64,000 nucleotides of DNA, taken from contig CP007444.1 in the NCBI GenBank assembly GCA_000632805.1, positions 992,001 to 1,056,000 on the forward strand, in the 5' to 3' direction. Within the stretch, counting starts at the first letter, position 1. Each line of letters opens with the position of its first letter. This stretch comes from Dyella jiangningensis (GTDB lineage: Bacteria > Pseudomonadota > Gammaproteobacteria > Xanthomonadales > Rhodanobacteraceae). The position numbers and the translations under genes were made by a program. Positions 10,310-19,182 of the stretch are shown here, one piece after another. A model generated the notes under the pieces. It was given only the letters and a program-made list of their open reading frames with translations, had not been told where the DNA came from and did no database searches.

Positions 10310-11083
10310 ATGTCAGGCCCCATGCGCTTCGCCTTCGTCGCCAGCGAAACCCACGTTGCCCAGCAGGCACGACGCAAGTTCATCGACCGCTACAACGACG
10401 TGCCGCCTGAAGAGGCCGACGTGATCGTGGCGCTGGGAGGCGACGGCTTCATGCTGCGCACCCTGCATGCCTATCGCGCGTTGCCGGCGCCGGTGTACGG
10501 CATGAAGCTCGGCCGTGTCGGTTTCCTGATGAACAAGCATCACGTCGATGACTTGGAGGAGCGCATCTCGCGCGCCCATGCGGCCGTGCTGTACCCGCTG
10601 GAGATGCGCACGGTGGATGCAACGGGCGAGATCCAGTATGCATTGGCGTTCAATGAAGTGTCGCTGCTGCGCCAGAGCAACCAGGCGGCGCATCTGGAAG
10701 TGAAACTCAACGATCAGGTGAAACTGCCCACCTTGGTGTGCGACGGCATCCTGATTTCCACGCCGGCGGGCTCGACGGCCTATAACCTGTCGGCGCACGG
10801 GCCGATCCTGCCGCTGGATGCCAACGTGCTGGCACTGACACCGATCAGTCCGTTCCGACCGCGTCGCTGGCGCGGGGCGATCCTGCCGCATCGCACGCTG
10901 GTGACCTTGCGCGTGCTCGATCCGGGCAAGCGGCCGGTGAGCGCGACGGCGGATTACCTCGAAGTCCGCGACATTCGCGAGGTGCAGATCCGCCAGTCCG
11001 AAGGTCAGGGCGTGCGGTTGTTGTTCGACCCGGAACACAACCTGGAACAGCGTATCCTCGATGAGCAATTCGCCCCGGATTGA
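10310..11083 (+). CDS. nadK: NAD kinase
   Basis: Phosphorylates NAD+ to NADP+ with ATP. From ATG 10310 the product is 257 residues; ATG 10322 (MRFAFVAS) is an equally good start, while the reading frame upstream to 10220 does not look like protein. Signature elements: GGDGFMLRTLH with GGDG at residues 43-46, the NE pair at about 114-115 (LAFNEVSLL), and the substrate loop CDGILISTPAGSTAYN. Length and motifs match the short proteobacterial NadK. Its place after an NAD-dependent dehydrogenase is probably coincidental. Confidence 0.95.
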   Translation: MSGPMRFAFVASETHVAQQARRKFIDRYNDVPPEEADVIVALGGDGFMLRTLHAYRALPAPVYGMKLGRVGFLMNKHHVDDLEERISRAHAAVLYPLEMRTVDATGEIQYALAFNEVSLLRQSNQAAHLEVKLNDQVKLPTLVCDGILISTPAGSTAYNLSAHGPILPLDANVLALTPISPFRPRRWRGAILPHRTLVTLRVLDPGKRPVSATADYLEVRDIREVQIRQSEGQGVRLLFDPEHNLEQRILDEQFAPD

Positions 11084-11209
11084 AATGAGGTTGGCCACGA
11101 ACGGTCGATGACACATGGCGTCTCACCGGGCCCTGGCCATGTGCCGGTGAGGTAGGCGTTTTCCGCGCCGCTGCTATCGACCTACGCGCCGCATGCTAGA
11201 TTTCTTCCC

Positions 11210-12139
11210 ATGAGCCGCCCCACTCGAGACGCCCACGACCCCACTGCCGCGACGGACAATCGGCTGGTGGTGGCCATTTCCTCGCGTGCCCTGTTCGATC
11301 TGGGCGACAGCCATGAATTGTTCGAGCACGAGGGACTGGATGCGTATCGCGCGTTCCAGATCCAGCATGAGAACGACATACTCAAGCCTGGCGTCGCGTT
11401 TCCATTAGTGCAGAAACTGCTGGACCTCAACAAGCTCGCGGGTGACGTGCCGCCGGTAGAGGTGATCCTCCTGTCGCGTAATTCCGGCGATACCGGCTTG
11501 CGCATCTTCAACGCGATCCAGCATTACGGCCTGGAGATCAGTCGCGCGGCGTTCACCAGCGGCGCGCCGACCTCCGACTACATCGCACCGTTCAAGGCCG
11601 ATTTGTTCCTCTCCGCCAATGCGGAGGACGTCGGTCGCGCACTGGCAGCCGGCGTGGCGGCCGCCACCATCCTGCCGTCGACCGCACCACCGCGCGCCAC
11701 CGAGCAGTTGCGTATCGCGTTCGACGGCGACGCAGTGATCTTCGGTGATGAGGGCGAGCGTGTTAGCCGCGAGGAGGGCCTCGAAGCCTTCCATCGCAGC
11801 GAGCGGGAGCTGGCCGACGAGCCGTTGTCGGTCGGTCCGTTCCGCGGCTTCCTCACCGCCGTGCATCGCTTGCAGGCTGCATTCCCTGCCGAGGACTCAC
11901 CGATTCGCACGGCGCTCGTCACCGCGCGTTCCGCGCCGGCGCACAAGCGGGTGATCCTGACCTTGCGGCGCTGGGGCGTGCGTATCGACGAAGCGTTGTT
12001 CCTGGGCGGCCGCGACAAGGGGCCGTTTCTTGACGCCTTCGGTGCCGATATCTTCTTCGACGATTCACCGGCCAACGTCGAATCGGCCCGCAAGCACGTG
12101 GCGACGGGGCATGTGCCGCACGGCGTGAGCAATCGCTAG
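11210..12139 (+). CDS. 5'-nucleotidase, cytosolic type I family
   Basis: Predicted to dephosphorylate nucleoside 5'-monophosphates. The 309-residue product has the family features: LVVAISSRALFDL near the start, LLSRNSGDTGLRIFNAI in the middle, and the aspartate motif RIAFDGDAVIFGDEGERV near residue 165. The C-terminal ILTLRRWGVRIDEALFLGG and FFDDS form the last HAD-like motifs. Start ATG 11210 is used; a later start would remove the strand LVVAIS. It stands alone and is followed by a dispersed palindrome. Confidence 0.9.
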   Translation: MSRPTRDAHDPTAATDNRLVVAISSRALFDLGDSHELFEHEGLDAYRAFQIQHENDILKPGVAFPLVQKLLDLNKLAGDVPPVEVILLSRNSGDTGLRIFNAIQHYGLEISRAAFTSGAPTSDYIAPFKADLFLSANAEDVGRALAAGVAAATILPSTAPPRATEQLRIAFDGDAVIFGDEGERVSREEGLEAFHRSERELADEPLSVGPFRGFLTAVHRLQAAFPAEDSPIRTALVTARSAPAHKRVILTLRRWGVRIDEALFLGGRDKGPFLDAFGADIFFDDSPANVESARKHVATGHVPHGVSNR

Positions 12140-12150
12140 CGCTGGCTCCC

Positions 12151-12264
12151 TGTAGGAGCGCAGCCAGTGCGCGACCGCACGCTGCCGTGCATCCACGGTC
12201 GAACACTTCCCGTTGAGGCATCAACGCTTCGTAGGCTTTTCGAGCACTGGGTGCGCTCCTGCAA
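12151..12264. repeat. Dispersed long palindrome, copy 1 (GGAGCGCA...TGCGCTCC type)
   Basis: Two 20-bp arms, GGAGCGCAGCCAGTGCGCGA and TCGAGCACTGGGTGCGCTCC, pair with two mismatches around a loop of about 70 bp. Four more copies of the same design lie at 42783-42848, 42991-43075, 46289-46371 and 46415-46490, all between genes. Such elements are common in xanthomonads and pseudomonads; their mode of spread is not clear from this window. Confidence 0.75.
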
Positions 12265-12275
12265 AAGAAGGCGCC

Positions 12276-13154
12276 TCAGGGCACCGAATGCCCCTTGCTC
12301 GCCGTCCAGATCGCGTACCAGTCTTCCGCATCCAGCGACACGTCCAGCGCCTTCACTGCATCTTGCAGGTTCACCATGCGGCCACTGCCGGTGATGGGAT
12401 GCGGGCGCGAGGGATGGCGCAGTATCCAGGCGAAAGCCAGGGTGGTCAGGCTGACGCCACGGCGCTCGGCGATGTCGAGCATGGTGGCGCGCGTTCGCAC
12501 TGCCTGCTCGTCTTCGTCGTTGAACAGGCGGCCGCCTGCGAGTGGCGACCAGATCATCGGGCGCAGGCCCAGTTGCTGCGCCTGGTCGAGCGTACCGTCG
12601 TCCAATGCATCCATCTGCAGTGGCGAAAGCTCGACCTGATTGGTGACCAGCGGATGATGTTGCTGGAGCAGGGCGAACTGGCTCGTGGTGTGGTTAGACA
12701 CGCCCCAGTGCGCCACCTTGCCTTCTCGCGTCAGCGCGGTGAAGGTCTCGGCCAATACTGCCGCGTCCATCAGGTAGTCCGGCCGATGGATCAGCACCAG
12801 GTCAAGCTGTTCCGCATGCAGGTTGCGCAGCGATTGCTCGACCTGCGCGCGCACATACGCGGCCGAGGTGTCGTAGTAGTTGATGCAGTACGGGCGCTGC
12901 GCGGAGCGCAGGCGGATGCCGCATTTGGTGACCAATTGCATGCGGTTGCGTAGCGGTGCATGCGCTTTCAGCGCTTCGCCAAAGTGGCCCTCGGCGAGGT
13001 AGTCGCCATAGATGTCCGCGAGATCGAACGTGGTGATGCCCAGTTCCAGCGCCTGCTCGACCCAGCGCACTCGCTCGGCCACGCTGAGATTCCAGCTGGT
13101 GATGCGCCAGAGGCCGGCGACGATGGGAGACATGGCGAAATCGGAATGAATCAT
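12276..13154 (-). CDS. Aldo/keto reductase (YdhF-like)
   Basis: NADPH-dependent oxidoreductase with a TIM-barrel fold, 292 residues. The catalytic tetrad pieces are visible: Asp and Tyr in TTFDLADIYGDYLAEGHFG (residues about 38-56), Lys in LVTKCGIRL and His in HWGVSNHTTSQ. The C-terminal cofactor site is PITGSGRMVNLQDAV. The subgroup with ADIYGDY and MDALDDGTLDQAQ resembles E. coli YdhF, whose natural substrate is unknown. A shorter start (MSPIVAGLWRI) 21 bases in is possible. Confidence 0.9.
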   Translation of the reverse strand: MIHSDFAMSPIVAGLWRITSWNLSVAERVRWVEQALELGITTFDLADIYGDYLAEGHFGEALKAHAPLRNRMQLVTKCGIRLRSAQRPYCINYYDTSAAYVRAQVEQSLRNLHAEQLDLVLIHRPDYLMDAAVLAETFTALTREGKVAHWGVSNHTTSQFALLQQHHPLVTNQVELSPLQMDALDDGTLDQAQQLGLRPMIWSPLAGGRLFNDEDEQAVRTRATMLDIAERRGVSLTTLAFAWILRHPSRPHPITGSGRMVNLQDAVKALDVSLDAEDWYAIWTASKGHSVP

Positions 13155-13209
13155 GGTCGGCGTGGCGTGGAGGTAGCAGTGGAAGGTGAAAGTGCGGGTG
13201 GCGCTCAGG

Positions 13210-14085
13210 TCAAACCATCTTCGTGCGCCGCCACCAGGGCGTGACCTTTTCCTCGCGCACCAGGGTGAACAGGCCCGAGCCGAGGATGAGCACGATGCCG
13301 ATCAGCATCGGCCAGTCGAGATGGTCGCCGAACAGCCAATAGCCAAAGAGGATGGCCCACAGCATCTGGCTGTATTGCGTGGGAGCGATGCGATTGGCGG
13401 GCGCGTGATGCGTGGCCAGCATCAGCAGTACGCCCGCAAGTCCCGCAAGCAGGCCGTAACCGGCGAGCAGGAACCACTGGTGCACATTGGGCCATACGAA
13501 GGCGGGCATCATCAGCAGAGCTCCGCTTGCCAGCGGTCCGATGACGCCGGCGCCATACAGGCTGATGCGCTTCTCATGCGGCCCGGCCATGCGCAGGGCC
13601 ACCACCGACACCGCGCCTGAAAGTCCGCAGGTCATGGCTGCGAAGTGGCCCACGCCCAGGGCACGAAAGCCTGGACGCAGCACCACCAGCACGCCGATGA
13701 ATCCCACGATGACCGCCGACCAGCGTCGCCAGCCCACGTGTTCCTTCAGGAAAATCACCGACAACAGGGTCACGAAGATCGGCAGCAGGAAAATCAGCGC
13801 AAACGCTTCGGCCATCGGCAAGGCGGTGAAGGCGATGACGGCCGAGATGTTGCAGATGGCGCCGGTGATGGCGCGGATCCACCACAGGCTCGGCTTGCGG
13901 GCATGGAAGACTTCGAGATAACTGTCTCCCGGCTTGCGGATGAACGGCAGGGCGCTGAGCATCAGCACGGCGCCGAAAAATACCGCCTCGTAGGCGGGCA
14001 GGGTGCCGTGCAGGGATTTCACGAAGGCATCGCTGATCGCGTAGGCGGCGTAGCAGGCGAAGCCTAGAAGAACACCTTTGAACAT
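13210..14085 (-). CDS. EamA/DMT-family inner-membrane transporter
   Basis: A 291-residue protein with about ten hydrophobic helices in two EamA halves, typical of drug/metabolite exporters. The start at 14085 (MFKGVLLGFACYAAYAISDAFV) puts the first helix at the N-terminus; the 64 residues that could be added upstream are Pro/Arg-rich and not membrane-like. Conserved spots include FGAVLMLSALPFIRK, the helix LLPIFVTLLSVIFLKEHVGWRRW and its second-half partner SQMLWAILFGYWLFGDHLDW. It lies 55 bp downstream of the aldo/keto reductase start on the same strand. The substrate is unknown. Confidence 0.92.
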   Translation of the reverse strand: MFKGVLLGFACYAAYAISDAFVKSLHGTLPAYEAVFFGAVLMLSALPFIRKPGDSYLEVFHARKPSLWWIRAITGAICNISAVIAFTALPMAEAFALIFLLPIFVTLLSVIFLKEHVGWRRWSAVIVGFIGVLVVLRPGFRALGVGHFAAMTCGLSGAVSVVALRMAGPHEKRISLYGAGVIGPLASGALLMMPAFVWPNVHQWFLLAGYGLLAGLAGVLLMLATHHAPANRIAPTQYSQMLWAILFGYWLFGDHLDWPMLIGIVLILGSGLFTLVREEKVTPWWRRTKMV

Positions 14086-14325
14086 GGTTGGTCCGGCCGG
14101 GGGAGCAGGTGTGCCATGGCATCGTCCGGGCGCGGGCCGGGCCGGGACATCGGTAGCGCCAGCGGGCCGGCTCGCGTCCCCTGGGACGCGCCGGAATGTC
14201 GAAAAGCACGGTGCATGGTCCCACAGCGCGCCCCGGGCGCCTACCCCGGGCCTGTTGCACCCCGCCATGACCCGCACGCAGGGGCCCGCTAGAATGACGG
14301 TTTGTCCCAGTCACGGAACCTCCGC

Positions 14326-15495
14326 ATGTCCGCTCGCCTGAATCCCCTCGATCTCTACGACGTCCGCTCGCTGCTGTCCGACGAGGAACGCATGGTGCAG
14401 GACTCGGTCGGCCGTTTCGTCGACGAGAGGGTGCTGCCGATCATCGGCGATTGTTTCGACCAGGGCCGTTTTCCCAAGGAACTGATTCCCGAGATCGCCA
14501 GCCTCGGCCTGCTGGGCGCGACCATTCCCGAGAGGTACGGTTGCGCCGGCATGAACGGCGTGAGCTATGGCCTCATCTGCCAGGAGCTTGAGCGCGGCGA
14601 TTCGGGCCTGCGCAGCTTCGCCTCGGTGCAGAGCTCGCTGTGCATGTACCCGATCTACGCCTACGGCACCGAAGAGCAGAAGATGCACTACCTGCCGAAG
14701 ATGGCGGCGGGCGAGATCATCGGTTGCTTCGGTCTCACCGAGCCGCATGGCGGCTCCGATCCGGCGAACATGAAGACCAACGCCAAGAAGGATGGCGGCG
14801 ACTGGGTCATCAACGGCGCCAAGATGTGGATCACCAATGGCAACCTCGCGCACATCGCCATCGTGTGGGCGCAGACCGAGGACGGCATCCAGGGCTTCAT
14901 CGTGCCGACCGACACCAAGGGTTTCGCCGCGCAGGAAGTACACAAGAAGATGAGCCTGCGCGCCTCGGTGACGTCCGCGCTGTTCTTCGACAACGTGCGC
15001 GTGCCCGAAGCCAATCGCCTGCCGAACGTGAAGGGCCTGAAGGGGCCGCTGGGCTGCCTCACGCAGGCACGCTACGGCATCACCTGGGGGCCGATCGGCG
15101 CTGCGCAGGCCTGCCTGAAGGAAGTGCTCGACTACACGCAGGAGCGTGTGCTGTTTGGACGTCCGCTTGCCTCCAACCAGGCCATCCAGATCAAGATGGC
15201 CGAGATGGCCCGCCGCATCACCATGGCGCAGCTGCTGTCGCTGCAGCTTGGCCGCCTTAAGGATGCCGGCACCATGCAGCCGACGCAGGTGTCGCTGGCC
15301 AAGTGGAACAACTGCCGTATCGCCATCGACATCGCGCGCGAATGCCGCGACATTCTTGGCGGCGCCGGCATCACGACGGAACACGTTGCCATCCGCCACG
15401 CGCTGAACCTCGAATCGGTCATCACCTATGAAGGCACCGAGACGGTGCATCAGCTGGTGGTGGGCCGCGAGCTGACGGGCATCAACGCGTTCTGA
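14326..15495 (+). CDS. gcdH: Glutaryl-CoA dehydrogenase
   Basis: FAD enzyme that oxidises and decarboxylates glutaryl-CoA to crotonyl-CoA in lysine, hydroxylysine and tryptophan breakdown. The 389-residue product has SVQSSLCMYPIYAYGTEEQK and CFGLTEPHGGSDPANM, both typical of this subgroup, and the catalytic Glu in VITYEGTETVHQLVVG. The ATG at 14326 is preferred to the TTG eight codons upstream. An AmaB-type semialdehyde dehydrogenase of the same catabolic route is at 50516-52051. The gene stands alone; a REP-like stem follows the stop. Confidence 0.93.
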   Translation: MSARLNPLDLYDVRSLLSDEERMVQDSVGRFVDERVLPIIGDCFDQGRFPKELIPEIASLGLLGATIPERYGCAGMNGVSYGLICQELERGDSGLRSFASVQSSLCMYPIYAYGTEEQKMHYLPKMAAGEIIGCFGLTEPHGGSDPANMKTNAKKDGGDWVINGAKMWITNGNLAHIAIVWAQTEDGIQGFIVPTDTKGFAAQEVHKKMSLRASVTSALFFDNVRVPEANRLPNVKGLKGPLGCLTQARYGITWGPIGAAQACLKEVLDYTQERVLFGRPLASNQAIQIKMAEMARRITMAQLLSLQLGRLKDAGTMQPTQVSLAKWNNCRIAIDIARECRDILGGAGITTEHVAIRHALNLESVITYEGTETVHQLVVGRELTGINAF

Positions 15496-15509
15496 TGCTT
15501 CCCGGCCAT

Positions 15510-15537
15510 CGCCATCCCGTCGTTTGCCGGGATGGCG
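15510..15537. repeat. REP-like hairpin after gcdH
   Basis: CGCCATCCCG pairs perfectly with CGGGATGGCG around an 8-base loop, 15 bp after the stop. It shares the CCATCCCG core with the stem after the GDH gene (10187-10214). There is no T-run. Confidence 0.6.
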
Positions 15538-15574
15538 CAGAGGTAGACGAAGCCGTAGCGACGGAGTGCCTGGC

Positions 15575-16117
15575 ATGAGCTGGCAAGACATTCGCATCGA
15601 AACCGATCGACTCATCCTCCGCCCCACGCAGGCGGAGGACTTCGAAGGCTGGGCGGCGTTGATGGGCGACGAGGAAAACTCGCGCCACATCGGCGGTCCG
15701 CAGCCGCGCGCCACCGCGTGGCGAGGCTTTCTTTCCATGGCCGGCGCCTGGGCGATCCAGGGCTTCGCCATGTTCTCGGTGATCGAGAAGAGCAGCGGCC
15801 GCTGGATCGGACGTCTCGGGCCCTGGCAACCGGAAGGTTGGCCCGGTACCGAAGTGGGTTGGGGCATCACGCGAGATGCGTGGGGCAAGGGCTATGCAAC
15901 CGAAGGCGCGATTGCCGCCATCGACTGGGCGTTCGATACGCTGGGCTGGTCCGAAGTGATCCACACCATCGCGCCGGACAACACGGCGTCGCAGATCGTG
16001 GCGCGCAAGCTTGGGTCGACCTTGCAGGGCCCGGGGCAGTTGCCCGCGCCGTTCGAGCACGTGACGGTCGAGATCTGGGGCCAGTCCCGCGAACAATGGC
16101 GACGTCGACGCGCATGA
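15575..16117 (+). CDS. GNAT-family N-acetyltransferase (RimJ/RimL-like)
   Basis: A 180-residue acetyltransferase of the RimJ/RimL/SpeG-like group. It opens with IETDRLILRPTQAEDFEGW, contains the substrate-facing strand GRWIGRLGPWQPEGWPGTEVGWGI (seen around residues 70-95), and the acetyl-CoA loop RDAWGKGYATEGAIAAIDWAF. The closing IAPDNTASQIVARKLG is the usual GNAT motif B. The start at 15575 is chosen because the next residues begin the fold at once. It overlaps the next gene by 4 bases (ATGA), so the two are translationally coupled. Substrate unknown. Confidence 0.9.
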   Translation: MSWQDIRIETDRLILRPTQAEDFEGWAALMGDEENSRHIGGPQPRATAWRGFLSMAGAWAIQGFAMFSVIEKSSGRWIGRLGPWQPEGWPGTEVGWGITRDAWGKGYATEGAIAAIDWAFDTLGWSEVIHTIAPDNTASQIVARKLGSTLQGPGQLPAPFEHVTVEIWGQSREQWRRRRA

Positions 16118-16608
16118 GCCACGTCACGCCCGCGCTGTATGCCACCTTGGCCGAGATCGTGCCGGAGCTGCACGTGCATTGCCTCGATCCGTGGTGCGTG
16201 ATCGGTAGCGCCGCGGCATTGCTGGCCGGTGCAGACGTAGGCGTGGCGGATGTGGACCTGCTGACGTCGCGAGCGGATGCCGAACGCTTGATGACGCTGT
16301 GGGCTGATCGCCGAGAGCACGTGTACGAGCCTGCGGGCGCGGAGCGGTTCCGCTCGCACTTCGCGCGATTCCGTTTTCCCGGATTGCCGGTCGAAGTGAT
16401 GGGCGGGCTGGAGCTCAATCAGGGTGATGGCTGGAAGCTCGTCGAAGCAGGGCGCCTGACGCTGGCTGGCGTGAATGGGCTCGCGGTGCCGGTGCCTTCG
16501 GTAGATGACCAGATTCGCATCCTTGAGACCTTCGGACGCGAGAAAGACCTGGTACGCGCAAAGTCGCTGCGTGCCTTCACTTCCTCTCCCCTCCGGGAAG
16601 AGGGCTGA
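16114..16608 (+). CDS. Nucleotidyltransferase-fold small protein, function unknown
   Basis: A 164-residue protein starting in the ATGA overlap with the GNAT gene. The stretch WCVIGSAAALLAGADVGVADVDLLTS (residues about 22-47) has the GS...DVD pattern of the nucleotidyltransferase fold, as in MNT/HEPN-type and aminoglycoside-nucleotidyltransferase-like proteins. The rest (VEVMGGLELNQGDGWKLVEAG, VPSVDDQIRILETFGREKDLVRA) fits the C-terminal part of that superfamily. The last ten codons run through a hairpin (CCTCTCCC...GGGAAGAGG), so the tail may have been recruited from a repeat. The coupled GNAT may act on the same kind of molecule; that is speculation. Confidence 0.7.
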   Translation: MSHVTPALYATLAEIVPELHVHCLDPWCVIGSAAALLAGADVGVADVDLLTSRADAERLMTLWADRREHVYEPAGAERFRSHFARFRFPGLPVEVMGGLELNQGDGWKLVEAGRLTLAGVNGLAVPVPSVDDQIRILETFGREKDLVRAKSLRAFTSSPLREEG

Positions 16609-16842
16609 GGTGTTGAGCGGGTGCTCGCGATGATGTCGCTACCGAGCAAGCTTCGATCTGGCCGAATCGCTAGAGTGGCCCCTTACCACCGTAAAGGTGG
16701 CAATGCCCCAACCCTCTCTCCCACGGGACTACCTTCGGGTCGCCCAAAGGGCGAGAGGAAGCAGATGCGCGTCGCGATCTTGCGCGTGTCTGATCACTAT
16801 TCCCTATACGCCGCCACCGCGGCCGTTCGTTGACGAGACATC

Positions 16843-19110
16843 ATGACCGCCATTCCGTATTCCCTCACGGCACGCCACAAGGGTTTCAACCGCGCCGAAA
16901 TCGTCGACCAGAACTTCACCGAGTTCGTGCAGCTCTGGAACGGCGACGTGCAGGCGCCGCGTGGCGACCATTCGCCGGTGTTGCCCGGCAGTTCGCTCGA
17001 TGCGCAGGGCTTTCGCGAGCTGCTCGAATCGCAATTGATCAGCCGACACCTCGACCTGATGGCGCGCGTACTGCGCGTGCAGAACAAGGTGTTCTACACG
17101 ATCGGTTCCAGCGGTCACGAGGGCAACACGATGGTCGCGCGACTCACGCGCCATACCGATCCGGCGTTCCTGCATTACCGTTCCGGCGGTTTCATGGCGG
17201 AGCGTTTCCGCAAGCTGCCGGGCATGGATCCGGTGATGGATTCGGCGCTGTCGTTCGCGGCCAGCATGGAAGATCCCGCCTCGGGCGGTCGCCACAAGGT
17301 ATGGGGCAGCAAGCCGTTGTGGGTGTTGCCGCAGACGTCCACCATCGCTTCGCATCTGCCCAAGGCACTGGGTACCGCCGTCGCGATCGAACAGGCGCGA
17401 CGCATCGGGCACAAGCTGCCGATTCCCGAGGACAGCATCGCCATCTGCTCGTTCGGCGATGCGTCGTCGAATCACGCCACCGCGCAGACCGCCTTCAACG
17501 CCGCTGCCTGGACGGCCTACCAGAAGCTGCCCGCGCCCGTGCTGTATGTGTGCGAAGACAACGGCATCGGCATCTCGGTGAAAACGCCGAGCGGCTGGGT
17601 GGCGAACAATTTCCGTCATCGCGCGGATCTGGATTACTTCTTCGCCGATGGCCTCGACCTGGCGGAAGGCTATGCGCAAGTGCAGGAGGCGGTGGAACAC
17701 TGCCGCACCACGCGCCGCCCGACGTTCCTGCATTTGCGCACCACGCGCGTGATGGGGCACGCCGGCACCGATTTCGAAATCGAGTGGCGCAGCGTGGAAG
17801 AACTGTTCGCGGTGGAAGCCAGCGATCCGCTGCTGCGCTCCGCCGAAATCGCCTTGTCCTCCGGCCTGTACACCAAGCAATCGTTGCTCGCTCTGTACGA
17901 AGCCACGCGCAAGCGCTGCTTCGAAGCCGCCGAGGATGCGGATCGCCGTCCGCGCCTGACCTCGCTGGAGCAGGTCATGAAGCCGCTGGCGCCATATACG
18001 CCGGATGCGGTGAAGGCCGAAGCCGAGCGTACGGATTACCAGGATCGCCGCATCGCCGCGTTTGGCGGCGAGGACAAGCTGCCGGAGAAGCAGGCGCCGC
18101 GTCATCTGGCCATCCAGATCGGCCAGGCGCTGCACGACATCATGGCGAAGTATCCTGAGTCGCTGCTGTTTGGCGAAGACGTCGCGCAGAAGGGCGGCGT
18201 GTATACCGTCACCAAGGGGTTGCACAAGACGTTCAAGGGCAGTCGCGTATTCAACACGCTGCTGGACGAGACGATCATCCTCGGTCTCGCACAGGGTTAC
18301 GCCAACATGGGCATGCTGCCCTTGCCGGAAATCCAGTATCTGGCCTATTTCCACAATGCCTGTGACCAGATTCGTGGCGAGGCGGCGTCGTTGCAGTTCT
18401 TCTCCAACGACCAGTACCGCAACCCTATCGTGATGCGCGTGGCGAGCCTCGGCTATCAGAAGGGTTTCGGTGGCCACTTCCATAACGACAACTCCATCGC
18501 CGCGCTGCGTGATATTCCCGGCCTTGTGGTCGGCGCGCCGAGCCGTGGCGACGATGCGGCCACCATGCTGCGTACGATGACCGCGCTGGCCAAAGTCGAT
18601 GGCCGCGTCTGCGCGTATCTCGAACCCATCGCGCTGTACATGACCAAGGATCTGTACGAAGCGGGCGACGGCCAGTGGCAGTTCGCTTATCCCGCGCCCG
18701 GCGAAGCGATGACCCTGGGCGAAGGTCGTGTATACAACGACGGCGCCAACGACCTGGTGATCTTCACCTTCGGCAATGGCGTGCCGATGTCGTTGCGTGC
18801 GGCGAAGACGATTACGCAAGAGCTCGGTTGGAAGGTGCGCGTGATCGACTTGCGTTGGCTCGCGCCTCTCAACGATGCCTTCATCGCGGAACAGGCAAAA
18901 TCCGCCAAGCGCATTATTGTGCTGGACGAAGGTCGACGCAGTGCCGGTGTGGGAGAGGGCATCATTACCGCCATCGTCGAAGGCGGTCATGGCGCCACAC
19001 CACTGCAGCGAGTGGTAGGTGCGGACACCTACACACCGCTTGCGGGTGCCGCACTGCTGGTGTTGCCAGGCGAGGCGGATGTCGTCGCCGCGGCGCGCAA
19101 GCTGACCTGA
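16843..19110 (+). CDS. Thiamine-diphosphate 2-oxo acid dehydrogenase E1, alpha and beta fused
   Basis: A 755-residue fusion of the two E1 subunits of a branched-chain/pyruvate-type 2-oxo acid dehydrogenase. Residues about 1-380 are E1 alpha, with the ThDP site CSFGDASSNHATAQTAFNAA; GDASSNH replaces the commoner GDG...N. Residues about 420-755 are E1 beta (ESLLFGEDVAQKGGVYTVTKGL, LGLAQGYANMGMLPLPEIQY, the C-terminal AKRIIVLDEGRRSAGVGEGI). No E2 or E3 gene is nearby, so the complex partner must be elsewhere or the enzyme works alone. ATG 16843 follows GAGA at a suitable distance. Substrate specificity cannot be settled by eye. Confidence 0.88.
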   Translation: MTAIPYSLTARHKGFNRAEIVDQNFTEFVQLWNGDVQAPRGDHSPVLPGSSLDAQGFRELLESQLISRHLDLMARVLRVQNKVFYTIGSSGHEGNTMVARLTRHTDPAFLHYRSGGFMAERFRKLPGMDPVMDSALSFAASMEDPASGGRHKVWGSKPLWVLPQTSTIASHLPKALGTAVAIEQARRIGHKLPIPEDSIAICSFGDASSNHATAQTAFNAAAWTAYQKLPAPVLYVCEDNGIGISVKTPSGWVANNFRHRADLDYFFADGLDLAEGYAQVQEAVEHCRTTRRPTFLHLRTTRVMGHAGTDFEIEWRSVEELFAVEASDPLLRSAEIALSSGLYTKQSLLALYEATRKRCFEAAEDADRRPRLTSLEQVMKPLAPYTPDAVKAEAERTDYQDRRIAAFGGEDKLPEKQAPRHLAIQIGQALHDIMAKYPESLLFGEDVAQKGGVYTVTKGLHKTFKGSRVFNTLLDETIILGLAQGYANMGMLPLPEIQYLAYFHNACDQIRGEAASLQFFSNDQYRNPIVMRVASLGYQKGFGGHFHNDNSIAALRDIPGLVVGAPSRGDDAATMLRTMTALAKVDGRVCAYLEPIALYMTKDLYEAGDGQWQFAYPAPGEAMTLGEGRVYNDGANDLVIFTFGNGVPMSLRAAKTITQELGWKVRVIDLRWLAPLNDAFIAEQAKSAKRIIVLDEGRRSAGVGEGIITAIVEGGHGATPLQRVVGADTYTPLAGAALLVLPGEADVVAAARKLT

Positions 19111-19182
19111 AGGGCGTACGGAGACACCGGATTTGCTGGTGCGCCGACGGCTCGGCGCACTCCGGCATCGAAGGGGTTTTCA

